The notes under the pieces: generated by a model | What the model saw: the letters and a program-made list of their open reading frames with translations, nothing else | Told to the model about the DNA's origin: nothing | Database searches by the model: none | Origin: Paraburkholderia sp. C35 | Lineage (GTDB): Bacteria > Pseudomonadota > Gammaproteobacteria > Burkholderiales > Burkholderiaceae | Direction of reading: 5' to 3' | Assembly (NCBI RefSeq): GCF_003121405.1 | Contig: NZ_QBUY01000012.1 | Coordinates: 1 to 64,000 of the forward strand | DNA: 64,000 bases | Shown: positions 1 through 8,697 of the stretch, one piece after another | Layout of the letters: each line of letters starts with the position of its first letter | Position numbering within the stretch: position 1 is the first letter of the stretch | Position numbers and translations under genes: made by a program

Positions 1-154
1 GGCCCGCTGAGACGCGGGAGTGTGAAGCGGGTGATGCGCTCTTAAAGAGCGTTGGCAGCGGGCATCAAGAAGAGTGATGCCGTGTGAAGGATAAGAACAG
101 TGGGGGACCCGCAGGCAACTACAAGGGTTGGCGGTGTTCAGCGGCTTTCTTTTG

Positions 155-188
155 CCTACTTTTCTTTGCCGCGGCAAAGAAAAGTAGG
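155..188. repeat. 34-bp perfect palindrome (intergenic repeat)
   Basis: The 17-base arm CCTACTTTTCTTTGCCG is followed directly by its exact reverse complement, with no loop, so it can form a hairpin or cruciform. It sits in DNA without a credible gene and is followed by a run containing GCCCCGCACAGGGGC. I recall this palindrome and its flank as a high-copy intergenic repeat of Paraburkholderia-type genomes; that is recollection, not a search. A role as a transcription end or mRNA stabiliser is possible but unproven. Confidence 0.7.
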
Positions 189-390
189 TGCTGCCCCGCA
201 CAGGGGCGACGCATGAAGAACCACTAACAAAACGCGGATGCCAGCGAACCCACAAGCAACCCAACCCAGCACCGCAAGACAAACCAAAGCCAGGTGCCGC
301 CCGCACAGGGACAACACATCAAGCACGAAAGCAAATCGCGGATGCCAGCGAAAACCAAACGCAACCGCCCAGCTACGCTATAGCTCCCAA
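186..390. repeat. Two degenerate tandem units of about 105 bp
   Basis: Unit one begins with AGGTGC at 186 and unit two with AGGTGC at 292. Both share a CCGCACAGGG core (near 197 and 302) and the block GCGGATGCCAGCGA (near 234 and 338), an offset of 104 to 106 bases. Between these anchors the units have diverged by substitutions and small indels. The unit follows the palindrome at 155-188, so palindrome plus unit probably belong to one repeat family. Short open frames across it are low-complexity and rich in Pro, Gln and Arg, and I do not regard them as genes. Bases 1-154 also hold no gene; they include a small inverted repeat CGCTCTT-A-AAGAGCG at 37-51. Confidence 0.55.
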
Positions 391-831
391 CCTCTTCCCA
401 AGACTGATTACCTCATCAGCCCGATACCCGAGGGACTCATAAAACCCCCTCACATCAGCCTTGGCGCTAAGCACCTGCAAATTCACCTTAGGACAATCCA
501 GCGCGGTGAGTGCCGCTTCGGCATGATGAACCAGCTGCGTCCCGATTCCGAGTCGCCTTGACGACGCATCGACAGCGAGCGAATACATCCACCCACGATG
601 CCCGTCATACCCGGCCATCACCGTGCCGACAATACTGCCGTCTTTAACGGCAACAAAGAACAGTTCAGGCTGCGTAGCGAGTTTATTCGCGATAGACAGA
701 TGCGGATTGCGCTGCGGCCTCGAAGCATCCCGATACTCAGGAAACGCTTCGAGCCAAAGCGCAATCACATCGTCCGTATCGCCCGCGTCGAACACGCGGA
801 TCGATACAGTCGAAGTCAAAGCCTCGATCAC
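373..831 (-). CDS. GNAT family N-acetyltransferase
   Basis: A 152-residue single-domain GNAT protein. After the N-terminal strand VSIRVFDAGD, the acetyl-CoA site is visible as SSRRLGIGTQLVHHAE (about residues 90-105), the R/Q-x-x-G-x-G/A pattern of motif A, and it ends with the typical YESLGYRADE segment. The start codon is GTG, and its GTGA overlaps the TGA of the upstream argD gene, so translation is probably coupled to it. The family transfers an acetyl group from acetyl-CoA to an amine; the substrate cannot be read from the sequence. The coupling to an acetylornithine aminotransferase makes an amino-acid-related amine conceivable, but this is only context. The protein is cytosolic and of normal family length. 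Confidence 0.85.
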   Translation of the reverse strand: MIEALTSTVSIRVFDAGDTDDVIALWLEAFPEYRDASRPQRNPHLSIANKLATQPELFFVAVKDGSIVGTVMAGYDGHRGWMYSLAVDASSRRLGIGTQLVHHAEAALTALDCPKVNLQVLSAKADVRGFYESLGYRADEVISLGKRLGAIA

Positions 832-2012
832 AGCGAATCCAGAATCGAGCGCAGCATCGCCATCATCTGATCGATCTCTTCCGTCGTCACGTTCAGCGCG
901 GGCATGAAACGCAGCAGATTCGGACGCGCTGCGTTCAGCAGCAGACCGTCCGGGCCCATCAGGCGCGCCTTCTCGACGATCTGATTGCCGATATCCTTGC
1001 CGAGCAGCAGCGCACGCAGCAGACCTTCACCACGCTCGCCGAGGAAGCCGCGCTCTTCCGACAGTTCCAGCAGCTTCGCACGCAGATACTCGCCGCGCGC
1101 CTTCACGCCGTCCAGGAAACCCGGCGCCGTCAGTTGCGAGATCACCGAATAGCCCGCTGCCGTCATCAGCGGATTGCCGTTGTACGTGCCGCCCTGGTCG
1201 CCCGCTTCGAACACTTCCACATGCTTCTTGCACAGCAGCGCGCCCAGCGGCACGCCACTGCCGATACCCTTTGCCAGCGTCATCACGTCAGGCTCGATGC
1301 CCGACAGTTCATACGCGAACAGGGTGCCAGCGCGGCCACAGCCGCTTTGCACTTCATCGACGATCAACAGCAGGCCGTGCTTCGTCGTCAGTTCGCGCAG
1401 TTGCTGCATGAACTCGCGCGTGGCCGGAATCACGCCGCCTTCGCCCTGGATCGGCTCCAGCATCACGGCGATGGTCTTGTCGGTGATCAGCTTTTCGACG
1501 GAGGCGATGTCGTTCAGCTCGGCCTTCGGGAAGCCCGGCACCTGCGGTGCATAGATCGTGTCCCAGCCCGGCTTGCCGCTCGCCGACATCGTCGCGAGTG
1601 TGCGGCCGTGGAAGCCGTGATCGAACGTGATGATCTCGTACGCGCCGTTCTTGAACTTCTTGCCGTACTTGCGCGCGAGCTTGATCGCGCCTTCATTCGC
1701 TTCCGCGCCGCTGTTCGTGAAGAACACCTTGTCGAAGCAGCTATGCTGCGTGAGAAGGGCGGCCAGCTTCGCCATCGGCGCGTTGTAGAACGCCGGCGAC
1801 GGATTGATCAGCGTCTTTGCCTGTTCCGTCAGCGCTTCGACCACGCCGTCGTTGCAATGGCCGAGGCTGTTGACGGCCCAGCCCTGAATGAAATCCAGAT
1901 ATCGCTTGCCGGTGTTGTCGTAGAGCCACGAGCCCTTGCCGTGCGTGAAAACGATTTCGGGCCGGTTCGTGATGTACATCAGCGAATCGATCGGATACTC
2001 ATTGAAATTCAT
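828..2012 (-). CDS. argD: Acetylornithine aminotransferase (ArgD-type, class III)
   Basis: A 394-residue PLP enzyme that interconverts N-acetyl-L-glutamate 5-semialdehyde and N2-acetylornithine in arginine biosynthesis; many members also serve N-succinyl-diaminopimelate synthesis. Visible landmarks are the phosphate-binding NSGAEANE (residues 100-107), the catalytic Asp in VDEVQSG (D219) and the Schiff-base lysine in TLAKGIGSG (K248). The start chosen is ATG at 2012 because it is preceded by GGAG at a good distance and gives the family length; an upstream extension of 34 residues in the same frame lacks family character. The gene overlaps the downstream GNAT gene by four bases. No operator could be recognised upstream. 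Other class III omega-transaminases are the alternative, but the N-terminal half fits ArgD of Burkholderiales well. Confidence 0.9.
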   Translation of the reverse strand: MNFNEYPIDSLMYITNRPEIVFTHGKGSWLYDNTGKRYLDFIQGWAVNSLGHCNDGVVEALTEQAKTLINPSPAFYNAPMAKLAALLTQHSCFDKVFFTNSGAEANEGAIKLARKYGKKFKNGAYEIITFDHGFHGRTLATMSASGKPGWDTIYAPQVPGFPKAELNDIASVEKLITDKTIAVMLEPIQGEGGVIPATREFMQQLRELTTKHGLLLIVDEVQSGCGRAGTLFAYELSGIEPDVMTLAKGIGSGVPLGALLCKKHVEVFEAGDQGGTYNGNPLMTAAGYSVISQLTAPGFLDGVKARGEYLRAKLLELSEERGFLGERGEGLLRALLLGKDIGNQIVEKARLMGPDGLLLNAARPNLLRFMPALNVTTEEIDQMMAMLRSILDSL

Positions 2013-2339
2013 GGCTACAGGCTCCAGGCAAACAGGGATGAAAATCCGCCTCGGACAGAATGGCCCAGCAACGGAAAGAAAAAGGCACTGCGGAAATACA
2101 AAAAGCCACGGCATGCCGTGGCTTTCATGATTCGAACTGCAAGCGCGTTGTTCGCGCGAATCCGTGACGAAGCCAGCGGCGCCCCTAAGGGAGCAGCGAG
2201 CGGCGACGTCGAAGTTCGGACAGGATGCGGTTCATGCGCGAAAGAATACGACAATGCCGGCGCCCGTGTAAACCTGCAATTTGCATGTTTTTCACGCAGT
2301 GCCGGCCGGTTTCACTTACACAACGTGACAGCGCAACGA
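2013..2339. other. Intergenic region between argD and the reductase gene
   Basis: This 327-base gap contains the palindromic terminator at 2096-2126 and, to its left, the leader and Shine-Dalgarno sequence of argD. The segment 2127-2339 lies downstream of the reductase gene and upstream of the terminator, so it should be transcribed as a long 3' untranslated region. A 79-codon leftward open frame here has no credible start signal and unusual composition, and I do not call it a gene. Confidence 0.5.
2096..2126 (-). terminator. Intrinsic terminator of the reductase transcript
   Basis: The 12-base arm AAAGCCACGGCA (2102-2113) is followed directly by its reverse complement TGCCGTGGCTTT (2114-2125). 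Read leftward, the stem runs into TTTTTGTATTT. It lies about 215 bases beyond the reductase stop codon and before argD, which should insulate argD from upstream transcription. Confidence 0.7.
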
Positions 2340-3371
2340 TCAGACGGGGTTCGCGAGATCGGCGGCGCTGGTGAACGAATCCGCATAGAACTCGTCTTCC
2401 GGCAGGCGATGATGCTGCGTGAAATCGCGCTGCGCCGACTCGACCATCACGGGCGCACCGCACGCGTACACCTGATACGCCGACAAGTCTGGCAGATCTT
2501 CGATGACGGCCCGATGAACAAAGCCCGTGCGGCCCGTCCATGCGTCGTCAGCGTCCGGCTCGGACAGCACCGGCACGAACTTGAAGTTCGGAATCTCGCG
2601 CGCCCATTGCTCGGCGAGTTCCAGCATGTACAGATCCTTCTTGCGGCGCGCTCCCCAGTAGAGCGTCATCGGGCGCGTGATGTTCTTGAACACGGCATGT
2701 TCGACGATCGCTTTCAGCGGCGCGAAGCCGGTGCCCGATGCGAGCAGCACGATCGGCTTGTCCGATTCTTCGCGCAGGAAGAACGTGCCGAGCGGCGCTT
2801 CGAAGCGCAGGATGTCGCGCTCCTTCATCGTGTTGAAGACGTGGTCCGTGAACGCGCCACCCGGCATGTGACGGATATGCAGTTCGACGGGACCTTCCGC
2901 GCTCGGCGCGCTCGCCATCGAATAGCTGCGGCGCTTGCCGTCCTTCAGGATGAATTCGAGGTACTGGCCCGCCATGTACTGCAGGCGTTCATTCGCGGGC
3001 AATTGCAGCTTGAGCACGACGACGTCGTCGGCCTTGCGCTCGATTGCGTTCACGCGGCACGGCAGTTTCTTGATCTGCACGTCGCCGATGCCCGTCACTT
3101 CGCGGATATCGACTTCGAGGTCGGTGCAGGCCGTCGCGCAGCACAGCAGCGCCATGCCACGCGTCTTTTCATCGTTCGACAGCGCCGACGACGAATGCGC
3201 GCGCTGCTCGACTTCACCCGCGACCACCGTGCCCTTGCATGAACCGCATGCGCCGTTCTTGCAGCCGTACGGCAGGCCGATGCCCTGGCGAAGGGCGGCG
3301 GTCAGCACGGGTTCGTCGGGTTCTACCTGAAACTGCCGGCCACTCTGCCGGAGCGTTACGTTGAATGCCAT
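2340..3371 (-). CDS. 2Fe-2S ferredoxin / FAD / NAD(P)H oxidoreductase (AscD-like)
   Basis: A 343-residue flavoprotein reductase of the type often annotated CDP-6-deoxy-delta-3,4-glucoseen reductase in Burkholderiales. The N-terminal plant-type ferredoxin domain carries C37, C42 and C45 (YGCKNGACGSCKG) and a fourth cysteine at 77 or 78 (LLCCA). A ferredoxin-NADP reductase module follows, with the FAD motif RRSYSMAS and the nucleotide motif LLASGTGFAPLKA. Electrons would pass from NAD(P)H through FAD to the iron-sulfur cluster and on to an oxygenase or dehydratase partner. No deoxysugar genes are nearby, so the glucoseen name should not be taken literally; the neighbours do not reveal the partner. 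The next gene is divergent. The start at 3371 gives a complete ferredoxin fold (MAFNVTLRQSG). Confidence 0.85.
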   Translation of the reverse strand: MAFNVTLRQSGRQFQVEPDEPVLTAALRQGIGLPYGCKNGACGSCKGTVVAGEVEQRAHSSSALSNDEKTRGMALLCCATACTDLEVDIREVTGIGDVQIKKLPCRVNAIERKADDVVVLKLQLPANERLQYMAGQYLEFILKDGKRRSYSMASAPSAEGPVELHIRHMPGGAFTDHVFNTMKERDILRFEAPLGTFFLREESDKPIVLLASGTGFAPLKAIVEHAVFKNITRPMTLYWGARRKKDLYMLELAEQWAREIPNFKFVPVLSEPDADDAWTGRTGFVHRAVIEDLPDLSAYQVYACGAPVMVESAQRDFTQHHRLPEDEFYADSFTSAADLANPV

Positions 3372-3444
3372 ATGTGTTCGATCTTCGAATGCAGGGAATC
3401 AGTCACCAATGCGTGTCGTGGATCGCAGATACAATGCGTCCACG

Positions 3445-4470
3445 ATGAAAGCCACACGAACAATGCGCAGGCCGCGCGTGCTGATCGTCGGTTGCGGCGA
3501 TGTGGGCATGCGCTGCGTACGGCAACTGCAAGGACGCGCGCGTCTCTATGCGCTCACGAGTCACGCGGAGCGCCGCGACGAACTGCGCGCGGCGGGCGTC
3601 ACGCCGATTGTCGGCGATCTGGACGTGCGCGCGAGCCTCTCGCGTCTTGCACGCCTCGCGCCGACCGTGCTGCATCTCGCACCGCCGCAAAAAACGGGCG
3701 ACACCGATACACGCACGCGCGCCTTGCTGGCCACACTGACTGCGCCGCGTAACAGCCGCGCCCGCCGTGTGGCGACGGGGCGATTGCGGCGCGCGCAGCA
3801 TGCCATTCGTGCACGCAAAACATCCAGTATTGTACCCGACGGGGGGGCTCCCGCTCCGCGTGCCGGGTATCGGCCGAATGGGCGATTGCGCCTCGTTTAT
3901 GCCAGCACCACGGGGGTCTACGGCGATTGCGGCGGCGCCTGGCTCGACGAAACGCGTCCCGTCGCGCCCGCCAATGACCGCGCGATACGCCGCGTATCGG
4001 CGGAAACGCAATTGCGGCGCGCGACGGCGCGACGTTCGATCACGGCAAGCATCGCCCGCATTCCGGGCATTTATGCGGGCAACCGGCTGCCGCTCGCGCG
4101 GCTGGAGAAGCGTACGCCCGCGCTCATCGACGCCGACGACGTCTACACGAATCACATTCACGCCGACGATCTCGCCGCGATCCTGCTGCGCATGACGACA
4201 CATGGCCGTCCGTCGCGCGTAATCCACGCCTCGGACGACACGACGCTGAAAATGGGCGAATACTTCGACGAGGTCGCGGACGCGTTCGGTATCGAGCGCG
4301 CGCCGCGCATTACCCGCGCCGAAGCGGAACAGCAACTCGGCGAGATGATGCTGTCGTTCATGCGCGAATCGCGGCGGCTCATCAACGCGCGACTGAAACG
4401 CGAGTTGCATGTCAGGCTGCGTTATCCGAGCGTCGAGGATTTTTTGCGCACGGTCACGCGCGCCGGCTGA
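3445..4470 (+). CDS. NAD(P)-binding Rossmann / SDR-type epimerase-like protein
   Basis: A 341-residue atypical extended SDR, similar in type to YeeZ-like proteins annotated NAD-dependent epimerase/dehydratase. The nucleotide site is VLIVGCGDVG (residues 12-21), followed by VYASTTGVYGDCGG and a C-terminal helical region with the substrate-side motif NHIHADDLA. Start ATG 3445 (MKATRTMRRPR) is chosen because the longer frame from 3361 would overlap the divergent reductase gene and adds nothing recognisable. An Arg- and Pro-rich stretch encoded roughly by 3740-3880 lies between two core strands and looks like an insertion relative to the fold; it contains a run of G bases near 3841. The reaction is unknown. 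It ends before a convergent small membrane protein gene. Confidence 0.7.
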   Translation: MKATRTMRRPRVLIVGCGDVGMRCVRQLQGRARLYALTSHAERRDELRAAGVTPIVGDLDVRASLSRLARLAPTVLHLAPPQKTGDTDTRTRALLATLTAPRNSRARRVATGRLRRAQHAIRARKTSSIVPDGGAPAPRAGYRPNGRLRLVYASTTGVYGDCGGAWLDETRPVAPANDRAIRRVSAETQLRRATARRSITASIARIPGIYAGNRLPLARLEKRTPALIDADDVYTNHIHADDLAAILLRMTTHGRPSRVIHASDDTTLKMGEYFDEVADAFGIERAPRITRAEAEQQLGEMMLSFMRESRRLINARLKRELHVRLRYPSVEDFLRTVTRAG

Positions 4471-4514
4471 CAGCAGCCGGACGCGGGCAAGCCCGAAAAC
4501 GGCAGTCGGACTGC

Positions 4515-4703
4515 TCAGGTGAGTGCAGGCAGCGCTTCCAGCAACAGGAAGCAGCAGAACGCGCCGATCAGCGCGGCGATCAGGTTCGGCTCATATCGGT
4601 GCCGAAGATGCATGACGGCGACCACGCCGCCGATCATCAGCATCGCGAGCCCGATGAACGCGATCATCCCGTACGAAACCGCCAGGTTGCCGAGTGTGAC
4701 CAT
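4515..4703 (-). CDS. Small inner-membrane protein, two predicted TM segments
   Basis: A 62-residue hydrophobic protein. Two membrane segments are visible, roughly residues 8-30 (YGMIAFIGLAMLMIGGVVAV) and 40-58 (LIAALIGAFCCFLLLEAL), joined by a basic loop HLRHRYEPN. The start ATG at 4703 is set by a perfect AAGGAGG five bases upstream; a longer frame to 4793 lacks this. I cannot assign a family or function. It stands alone on the minus strand, convergent with the SDR-like gene and downstream of rsuA after a 166-base gap. Confidence 0.7.
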   Translation of the reverse strand: MVTLGNLAVSYGMIAFIGLAMLMIGGVVAVMHLRHRYEPNLIAALIGAFCCFLLLEALPALT

Positions 4704-4869
4704 GGCGCCTCCTTGCCTGCTTTGTAATGTTTGTTGATCCGAGTATAGGACGGGCGTTCGGAGCAAGCATGCTGCGTCGCAGCGTTTTTGCAAGGTTATG
4801 GTAGGGGTTTTGTTCGGAATCCCACGTAGTGTCAGGGACTTGCGACAAGCCGCACGTAGCGCTAGTCGT

Positions 4870-5574
4870 TTACCCGTTCCGTAGTGCGCCCAGGTCGGCT
4901 TCCGTGAGCCATTGCCACGCGCCTTCGGCGAGCGAGTCAGGCAGCGCCAGTCCGCCCACCCGCTCGCGATGCAGCGCTTCGACCCGGTTGCCTGCCGCCG
5001 CGACCATCCGCTTCACCTGATGGTATTTGCCTTCCAGCACGGTCAGTTCCAGCAGATGCTCACCGCGCGCCTTCGCGGCGACGGCGGCGATCGGCTTCGC
5101 TTCGCCATGCAGCAGCACGCCATCGCGCAAGGCGGCGAGTTGGGTGTCGTCGAGTGGATGGCGGGTGGTGGCCAGATAGACCTTCGGCACCTTACGCTTC
5201 GGCGACGTGTACGCGTGGACGAACTGGCCGTCGTCGGAGAGCAGCAGGAGGCCCGTCGTGTCCTGATCGAGCCGGCCGACGCATTGCACATTGCGCGACG
5301 CGAACTGCGCGGGTAGCAGGTTGAACCCGCTCAGATGATGCTGCGGATCGCGCGAGCATTCATAGCCCGCAGGCTTGTTGAGCAGGACGTACGCGCGTTC
5401 GTGATAAGGCCAGGCGGTGCCGTCGACTTCGAACGGGAGCGTGTTCGTATCGACATCGGCGTCGGGATCGTCAAGGGTGACACCCGCAATCGACACGCGG
5501 CCGTCCGCGATCATCGCGCGGCATTGACGGCGCGAACCGAAACCCTGGGAAAAGAGAACGCTTTCGAGATTCAT
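4870..5574 (-). CDS. rsuA: 16S rRNA pseudouridine(516) synthase RsuA
   Basis: A 234-residue protein with an N-terminal S4 RNA-binding region (ESVLFSQGFGSRRQCRAMIADGR pattern, residues 4-26) and an RsuA/RluB/E/F catalytic domain. The catalytic aspartate is D103 in GRLDQDTTGLLLL; LLNKPAG (64-70) and GKYHQVKRM further on are the other family signatures. RsuA isomerises U516 of 16S rRNA in the small ribosomal subunit. Length agrees with E. coli RsuA. It runs in the same direction as the ABC transporter to its right, but a 13-bp perfect hairpin lies between them, so it is probably transcribed separately. Confidence 0.92.
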   Translation of the reverse strand: MNLESVLFSQGFGSRRQCRAMIADGRVSIAGVTLDDPDADVDTNTLPFEVDGTAWPYHERAYVLLNKPAGYECSRDPQHHLSGFNLLPAQFASRNVQCVGRLDQDTTGLLLLSDDGQFVHAYTSPKRKVPKVYLATTRHPLDDTQLAALRDGVLLHGEAKPIAAVAAKARGEHLLELTVLEGKYHQVKRMVAAAGNRVEALHRERVGGLALPDSLAEGAWQWLTEADLGALRNG

Positions 5575-5617
5575 GGGAGCGGGCAGAAGGGCATCGGGAA
5601 GCCGCGATGCATCAAAA

Positions 5618-5652
5618 CGTCGACGGCGTCCTTCGTACGGAAGGACGCCGTC
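5618..5652 (-). terminator. Terminator-like hairpin after proV
   Basis: A 13-base perfect stem (GACGGCGTCCTTC at 5622-5634 with its complement at 5640-5652, loop GTACG). Read leftward it is followed by GACGTTTTG, a weak U-tract. It lies 60 bases past the proV stop and before rsuA, where the importer operon would be expected to end. Confidence 0.6.
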
Positions 5653-5712
5653 ATTGCCTGCATTTTACCTTCCGCCTCGCGTCGCTCCGCCCGCAAAGAC
5701 GCAAGACGTGCG

Positions 5713-6534
5713 TCAGTGCGCGCCCGAACGCCGCTCGACGAACCGCGCGACGTAATCGTCGGCGGGCCTGGTGAGGATTTCGTTCGGCGTGCCTTCCTGC
5801 ACCAGCGTGCCGTCGCGCAGGATCGCAATGCGATTGCCGATGCGCAGCGCTTCGTCCAGATCATGCGTGATGAACACGATGGTCTTGTTGAGCGTCGCCT
5901 GCAGCTGCAGCAACTGGTCTTGCATCTCTGTGCGGATCAGCGGATCGAGCGCCGAGAAGGCTTCGTCCATCAGCAGCACGTCGGTATCGGCGGCGAGCGC
6001 GCGGGCCAAACCCACGCGTTGACGCATGCCGCCCGACAGCTCATCCGGATAGTGATCGGCGTAACCGTCGAGACCGACCTTGCCGAGCCACATGCGCGCC
6101 TTCTCGTTCGCTTCCGCCTTGCCTTCGCCGCGCGTGCGCAGCGCATAGGCAGTGTTGTCGAGCACGGTCTGATGCGGCAGCAGGCCGAAGTTCTGGAACA
6201 CCATGCTGACCTTGTAGCGGCGCAGTTCGCGCAAACCATGCTGATCGAGCTTGATGACATCCGACCCGTCGATCACGATCTCTCCCGCCGTCGGCTCGAT
6301 CAGCCGGTTGAAGTGGCGCACGAGCGTCGACTTGCCCGAACCCGACAAACCCATGATCACGTAGATTTCGCCCGAGCCGATATGCAGGCTCACGTCGTTC
6401 AGGCCGACATTGCAGCCCGTTTGCGCCAGCACTTCGGCCTTGGTCTTGCCGCTTTTCAAAAGATCCAGCACGCGCCGGTGACCCGCTTCATGGCCGAAAA
6501 GCTTGTACACGTTCTTGACTTCAATCGATGACAT
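5713..6534 (-). CDS. proV: Glycine betaine/proline ABC transporter ATPase (ProV-type)
   Basis: A 273-residue ABC ATPase that energises osmoprotectant import. It begins with the ProV-type N-terminal region ([13 protein letters not shown] and [16 protein letters not shown]), then Walker [10 protein letters not shown] (residues 62-70), a Q-loop [11 protein letters not shown], signature [15 protein letters not shown], Walker [13 protein letters not shown] and the switch histidine in FITHDLDEA. It is shorter than E. coli ProV and lacks a clear tandem CBS region at the C terminus. Start at 6534 is chosen because GGAGG lies eight bases upstream; ATG at 6540 is only two bases from it. It is the last gene of a proX-proW-proV run. 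The gap to proW is 14 bases. Confidence 0.88.
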   Translation of the reverse strand: MSSIEVKNVYKLFGHEAGHRRVLDLLKSGKTKAEVLAQTGCNVGLNDVSLHIGSGEIYVIMGLSGSGKSTLVRHFNRLIEPTAGEIVIDGSDVIKLDQHGLRELRRYKVSMVFQNFGLLPHQTVLDNTAYALRTRGEGKAEANEKARMWLGKVGLDGYADHYPDELSGGMRQRVGLARALAADTDVLLMDEAFSALDPLIRTEMQDQLLQLQATLNKTIVFITHDLDEALRIGNRIAILRDGTLVQEGTPNEILTRPADDYVARFVERRSGAH

Positions 6535-6548
6535 GTCCATGCCCTCCG

Positions 6549-7535
6549 TCAATCTGCCGTGCGGGTTTCGAGTCCGCTTTGCGTTGCGTTTTCACCGCCT
6601 GCTGCTGCCGTGGCTTCATCGCGTGCGCCTGCATTGCGATACGGCACACGCGATGCCGCCTTCGCCTTGCGGCGCTGCGCAGCGAGGCGTCGCGTGCGGC
6701 GGTCCTGTCCATAACCCTGACTGATCCGGTCGATCACGATAGCCAGAATCACGATCGCGATACCCGCCTGCATGCCCTTGCCGATATCGAGCGTCTGGAT
6801 GCCGGCGAGCACGTCTTCACCGAGACCACGCGAGCCGATCATCGACGCGATCACGACCATCGACAGCGCCATCATCGTCGTCTGGTTGATACCCGCCATG
6901 ATGCTGGGCCGCGCGAGCGGCAACTGCACGTTCATTAGCAACTGCCAGCGCGTCGTGCCGAATGCGCGTGCCGCTTCGACCACATCGGCATCGACGTGAC
7001 GGATGCCGAGATCGGTCAAACGGATCAGCGGCGGCAGCGCGTAGATGATCGTCGCAAGAATGGCGGGCACCTTGCCGAGGCCGAACAGCATCAGCACCGG
7101 GATCAGATACACGAAGCTCGGCAGCGTCTGCATGATGTCGAGCACAGGCAGCAGCATGCGGCGCATCCACGGGCTGCGCGATGCCCAGATGCCGAGCGGA
7201 ACGCCGAGCACCACCGACAGCACGGTTGCCACCAGCATCAGCGCGAGCGTCTGCATCAGCTTGTCCCACAAGCCAAAGCAGCCGATCACATACAGCAGCA
7301 GCACGAAAAAGCCCGCAATGCCGATGCGGCGCGTCGCGTTCAGCGTGAGCAGCCCGACGGCGATCAGGATCACCAGCGGCGGCGTCGCGCGCAGCATGCC
7401 TTCGAGCGGCACCAGCACGTAGCGCAGCAGCGCCGTGCTGAAGTCGTGAAAACTGTCGCCATACGCGGCGACGAACGATTGCACATGGTCGTTCACCCAA
7501 TCGGCGATCGACAGATGCAGAAAGATCGAATTCAT
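6549..7535 (-). CDS. proW: Glycine betaine/proline ABC transporter permease (ProW-type)
   Basis: A 328-residue inner-membrane permease. Several hydrophobic segments are visible between residues 50 and 285, and the EAA loop that contacts the ATPase is [20 protein letters not shown] (about residues 186-205). The hydrophilic C-terminal tail (about residues 283-328, rich in Arg, Ala and Glu) is longer than I expect for the family and looks disordered. It imports compatible solutes such as glycine betaine together with the flanking ATPase and binding protein. It starts 40 bases after the proX stop, on the same strand. Confidence 0.88.
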   Translation of the reverse strand: MNSIFLHLSIADWVNDHVQSFVAAYGDSFHDFSTALLRYVLVPLEGMLRATPPLVILIAVGLLTLNATRRIGIAGFFVLLLYVIGCFGLWDKLMQTLALMLVATVLSVVLGVPLGIWASRSPWMRRMLLPVLDIMQTLPSFVYLIPVLMLFGLGKVPAILATIIYALPPLIRLTDLGIRHVDADVVEAARAFGTTRWQLLMNVQLPLARPSIMAGINQTTMMALSMVVIASMIGSRGLGEDVLAGIQTLDIGKGMQAGIAIVILAIVIDRISQGYGQDRRTRRLAAQRRKAKAASRVPYRNAGARDEATAAAGGENATQSGLETRTAD

Positions 7536-7575
7536 ATTGAAACCCTCCGATGCGTCATCACGCGTCGCTGCTGAA

Positions 7576-8613
7576 TCAGCTGGCCAGCGCGGCCTGAACC
7601 TTCTGTGCGACGTCGGTCGGCACCCATGCCTTCCACATGTCCGGATGGTCGCGCAGGAACTGCTTCGCCATCGTCTGGCCGTCGATCTTCTTGCTGGTCA
7701 TATCGAGGATGGTCTTGTTGAGGAAGTCCATCGGGAAGCTGACCTTCGAGTAGGTTTCCATCAGTTGCGGCTCGGCCTGATAGAACGGCGTCGACACACC
7801 CACCTTCAGATGCGAAACCAGATACGACGACGCGCATTGCGACGTGCTGTTATCCGCGCGCAGCGTGTCCCAGCACTTCTGGTTGAAGGCGGGCATCTTC
7901 AGCTGGACGAACTTGTACTTCGCCATCAGCGCAGCAGGTTCCCAGTAGTAGAAGAGGATAGGCTTGCCGCGCTGATACGCCGATTCGATCGCGGCATCGA
8001 GCGCAGCGCCCGTGCCGGGACGGAAGTCGGTGTACGAATCGTCGAGGTTCAAGGTCTTCAGCAAGCGACGGTTCACGCGCTCGCAATCCCAGCCCGACGG
8101 GCAATTCAGGAAGCGGCCTTTGCCCGGTTCTTCATCGTCTTCGAACACGCCTTTGTACTTCGGCAGATCGGTGACGGAAACGAGGTTCGGCGCGACGGGC
8201 TTGATGTTGCGTTTCGCGTCGCCTTTCACGACGTACTCGGGCACGAACCAGCCTTCGTTGGTGCCGCCCGGCAGCGTGTCGCCGAGCAGTTTCACGTGGC
8301 CATCGGCGACCGCTTTCGCGATGATTTCCGAGCGGCCCGTCCACTGTTCGGACCACACCTGCAGATCGTCGCGCGACAGCGCGGTTTCGGTGGCGGCGGT
8401 GTTGCCGGGGATCGTGTCCGTCTTGCAGCCGTAGCCCTTTTCGGTAATGAAGCGCAGCACTTCCGACGTGAACGAACCGCTTTCCCACGTGACGCCCGCA
8501 AAGCGCACCGGCTTGCCTGCCGAGCACCACGTACCGGCGTGAGCGGCGGCGGGCCATAAGGCGCCGGCGGCGAGCGCGACCGTGACGGCGCGCATCAGGG
8601 ATCTGATCTGCAT
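7576..8613 (-). CDS. proX: Glycine betaine ABC transporter substrate-binding protein (ProX-type)
   Basis: A 345-residue periplasmic binding protein (OpuAC fold). A signal peptide covers about residues 1-26 with a likely cut after AHA. The mature start GTWCSAGKPVRFAGVTWESG and later LQVWSEQWTGR provide the tryptophan and tyrosine side chains that this family uses as a cage for quaternary amines. It is the first gene of the leftward proX-proW-proV run, which is where the most highly expressed component usually sits. No osmotic promoter element could be recognised in the 84 bases between it and the enolase-superfamily gene upstream. Choline or proline betaine are alternative ligands. Confidence 0.88.
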   Translation of the reverse strand: MQIRSLMRAVTVALAAGALWPAAAHAGTWCSAGKPVRFAGVTWESGSFTSEVLRFITEKGYGCKTDTIPGNTAATETALSRDDLQVWSEQWTGRSEIIAKAVADGHVKLLGDTLPGGTNEGWFVPEYVVKGDAKRNIKPVAPNLVSVTDLPKYKGVFEDDEEPGKGRFLNCPSGWDCERVNRRLLKTLNLDDSYTDFRPGTGAALDAAIESAYQRGKPILFYYWEPAALMAKYKFVQLKMPAFNQKCWDTLRADNSTSQCASSYLVSHLKVGVSTPFYQAEPQLMETYSKVSFPMDFLNKTILDMTSKKIDGQTMAKQFLRDHPDMWKAWVPTDVAQKVQAALAS

Positions 8614-8697
8614 GGTGTGTCTCCGATTGTGATTGGATGTCTGGCGCTGTCGTGGAGCGCCTTTCGTTGCGTTGCGTGTATTGCTTGCGTCGCGGCG

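Noticed and set aside
1134..3242. A 702-codon rightward open frame across argD and the reductase gene
   Set aside because: It is the antisense shadow of two well-supported leftward genes in GC-rich DNA; its product is Arg/His/Ala-rich low-complexity sequence with no family signature.
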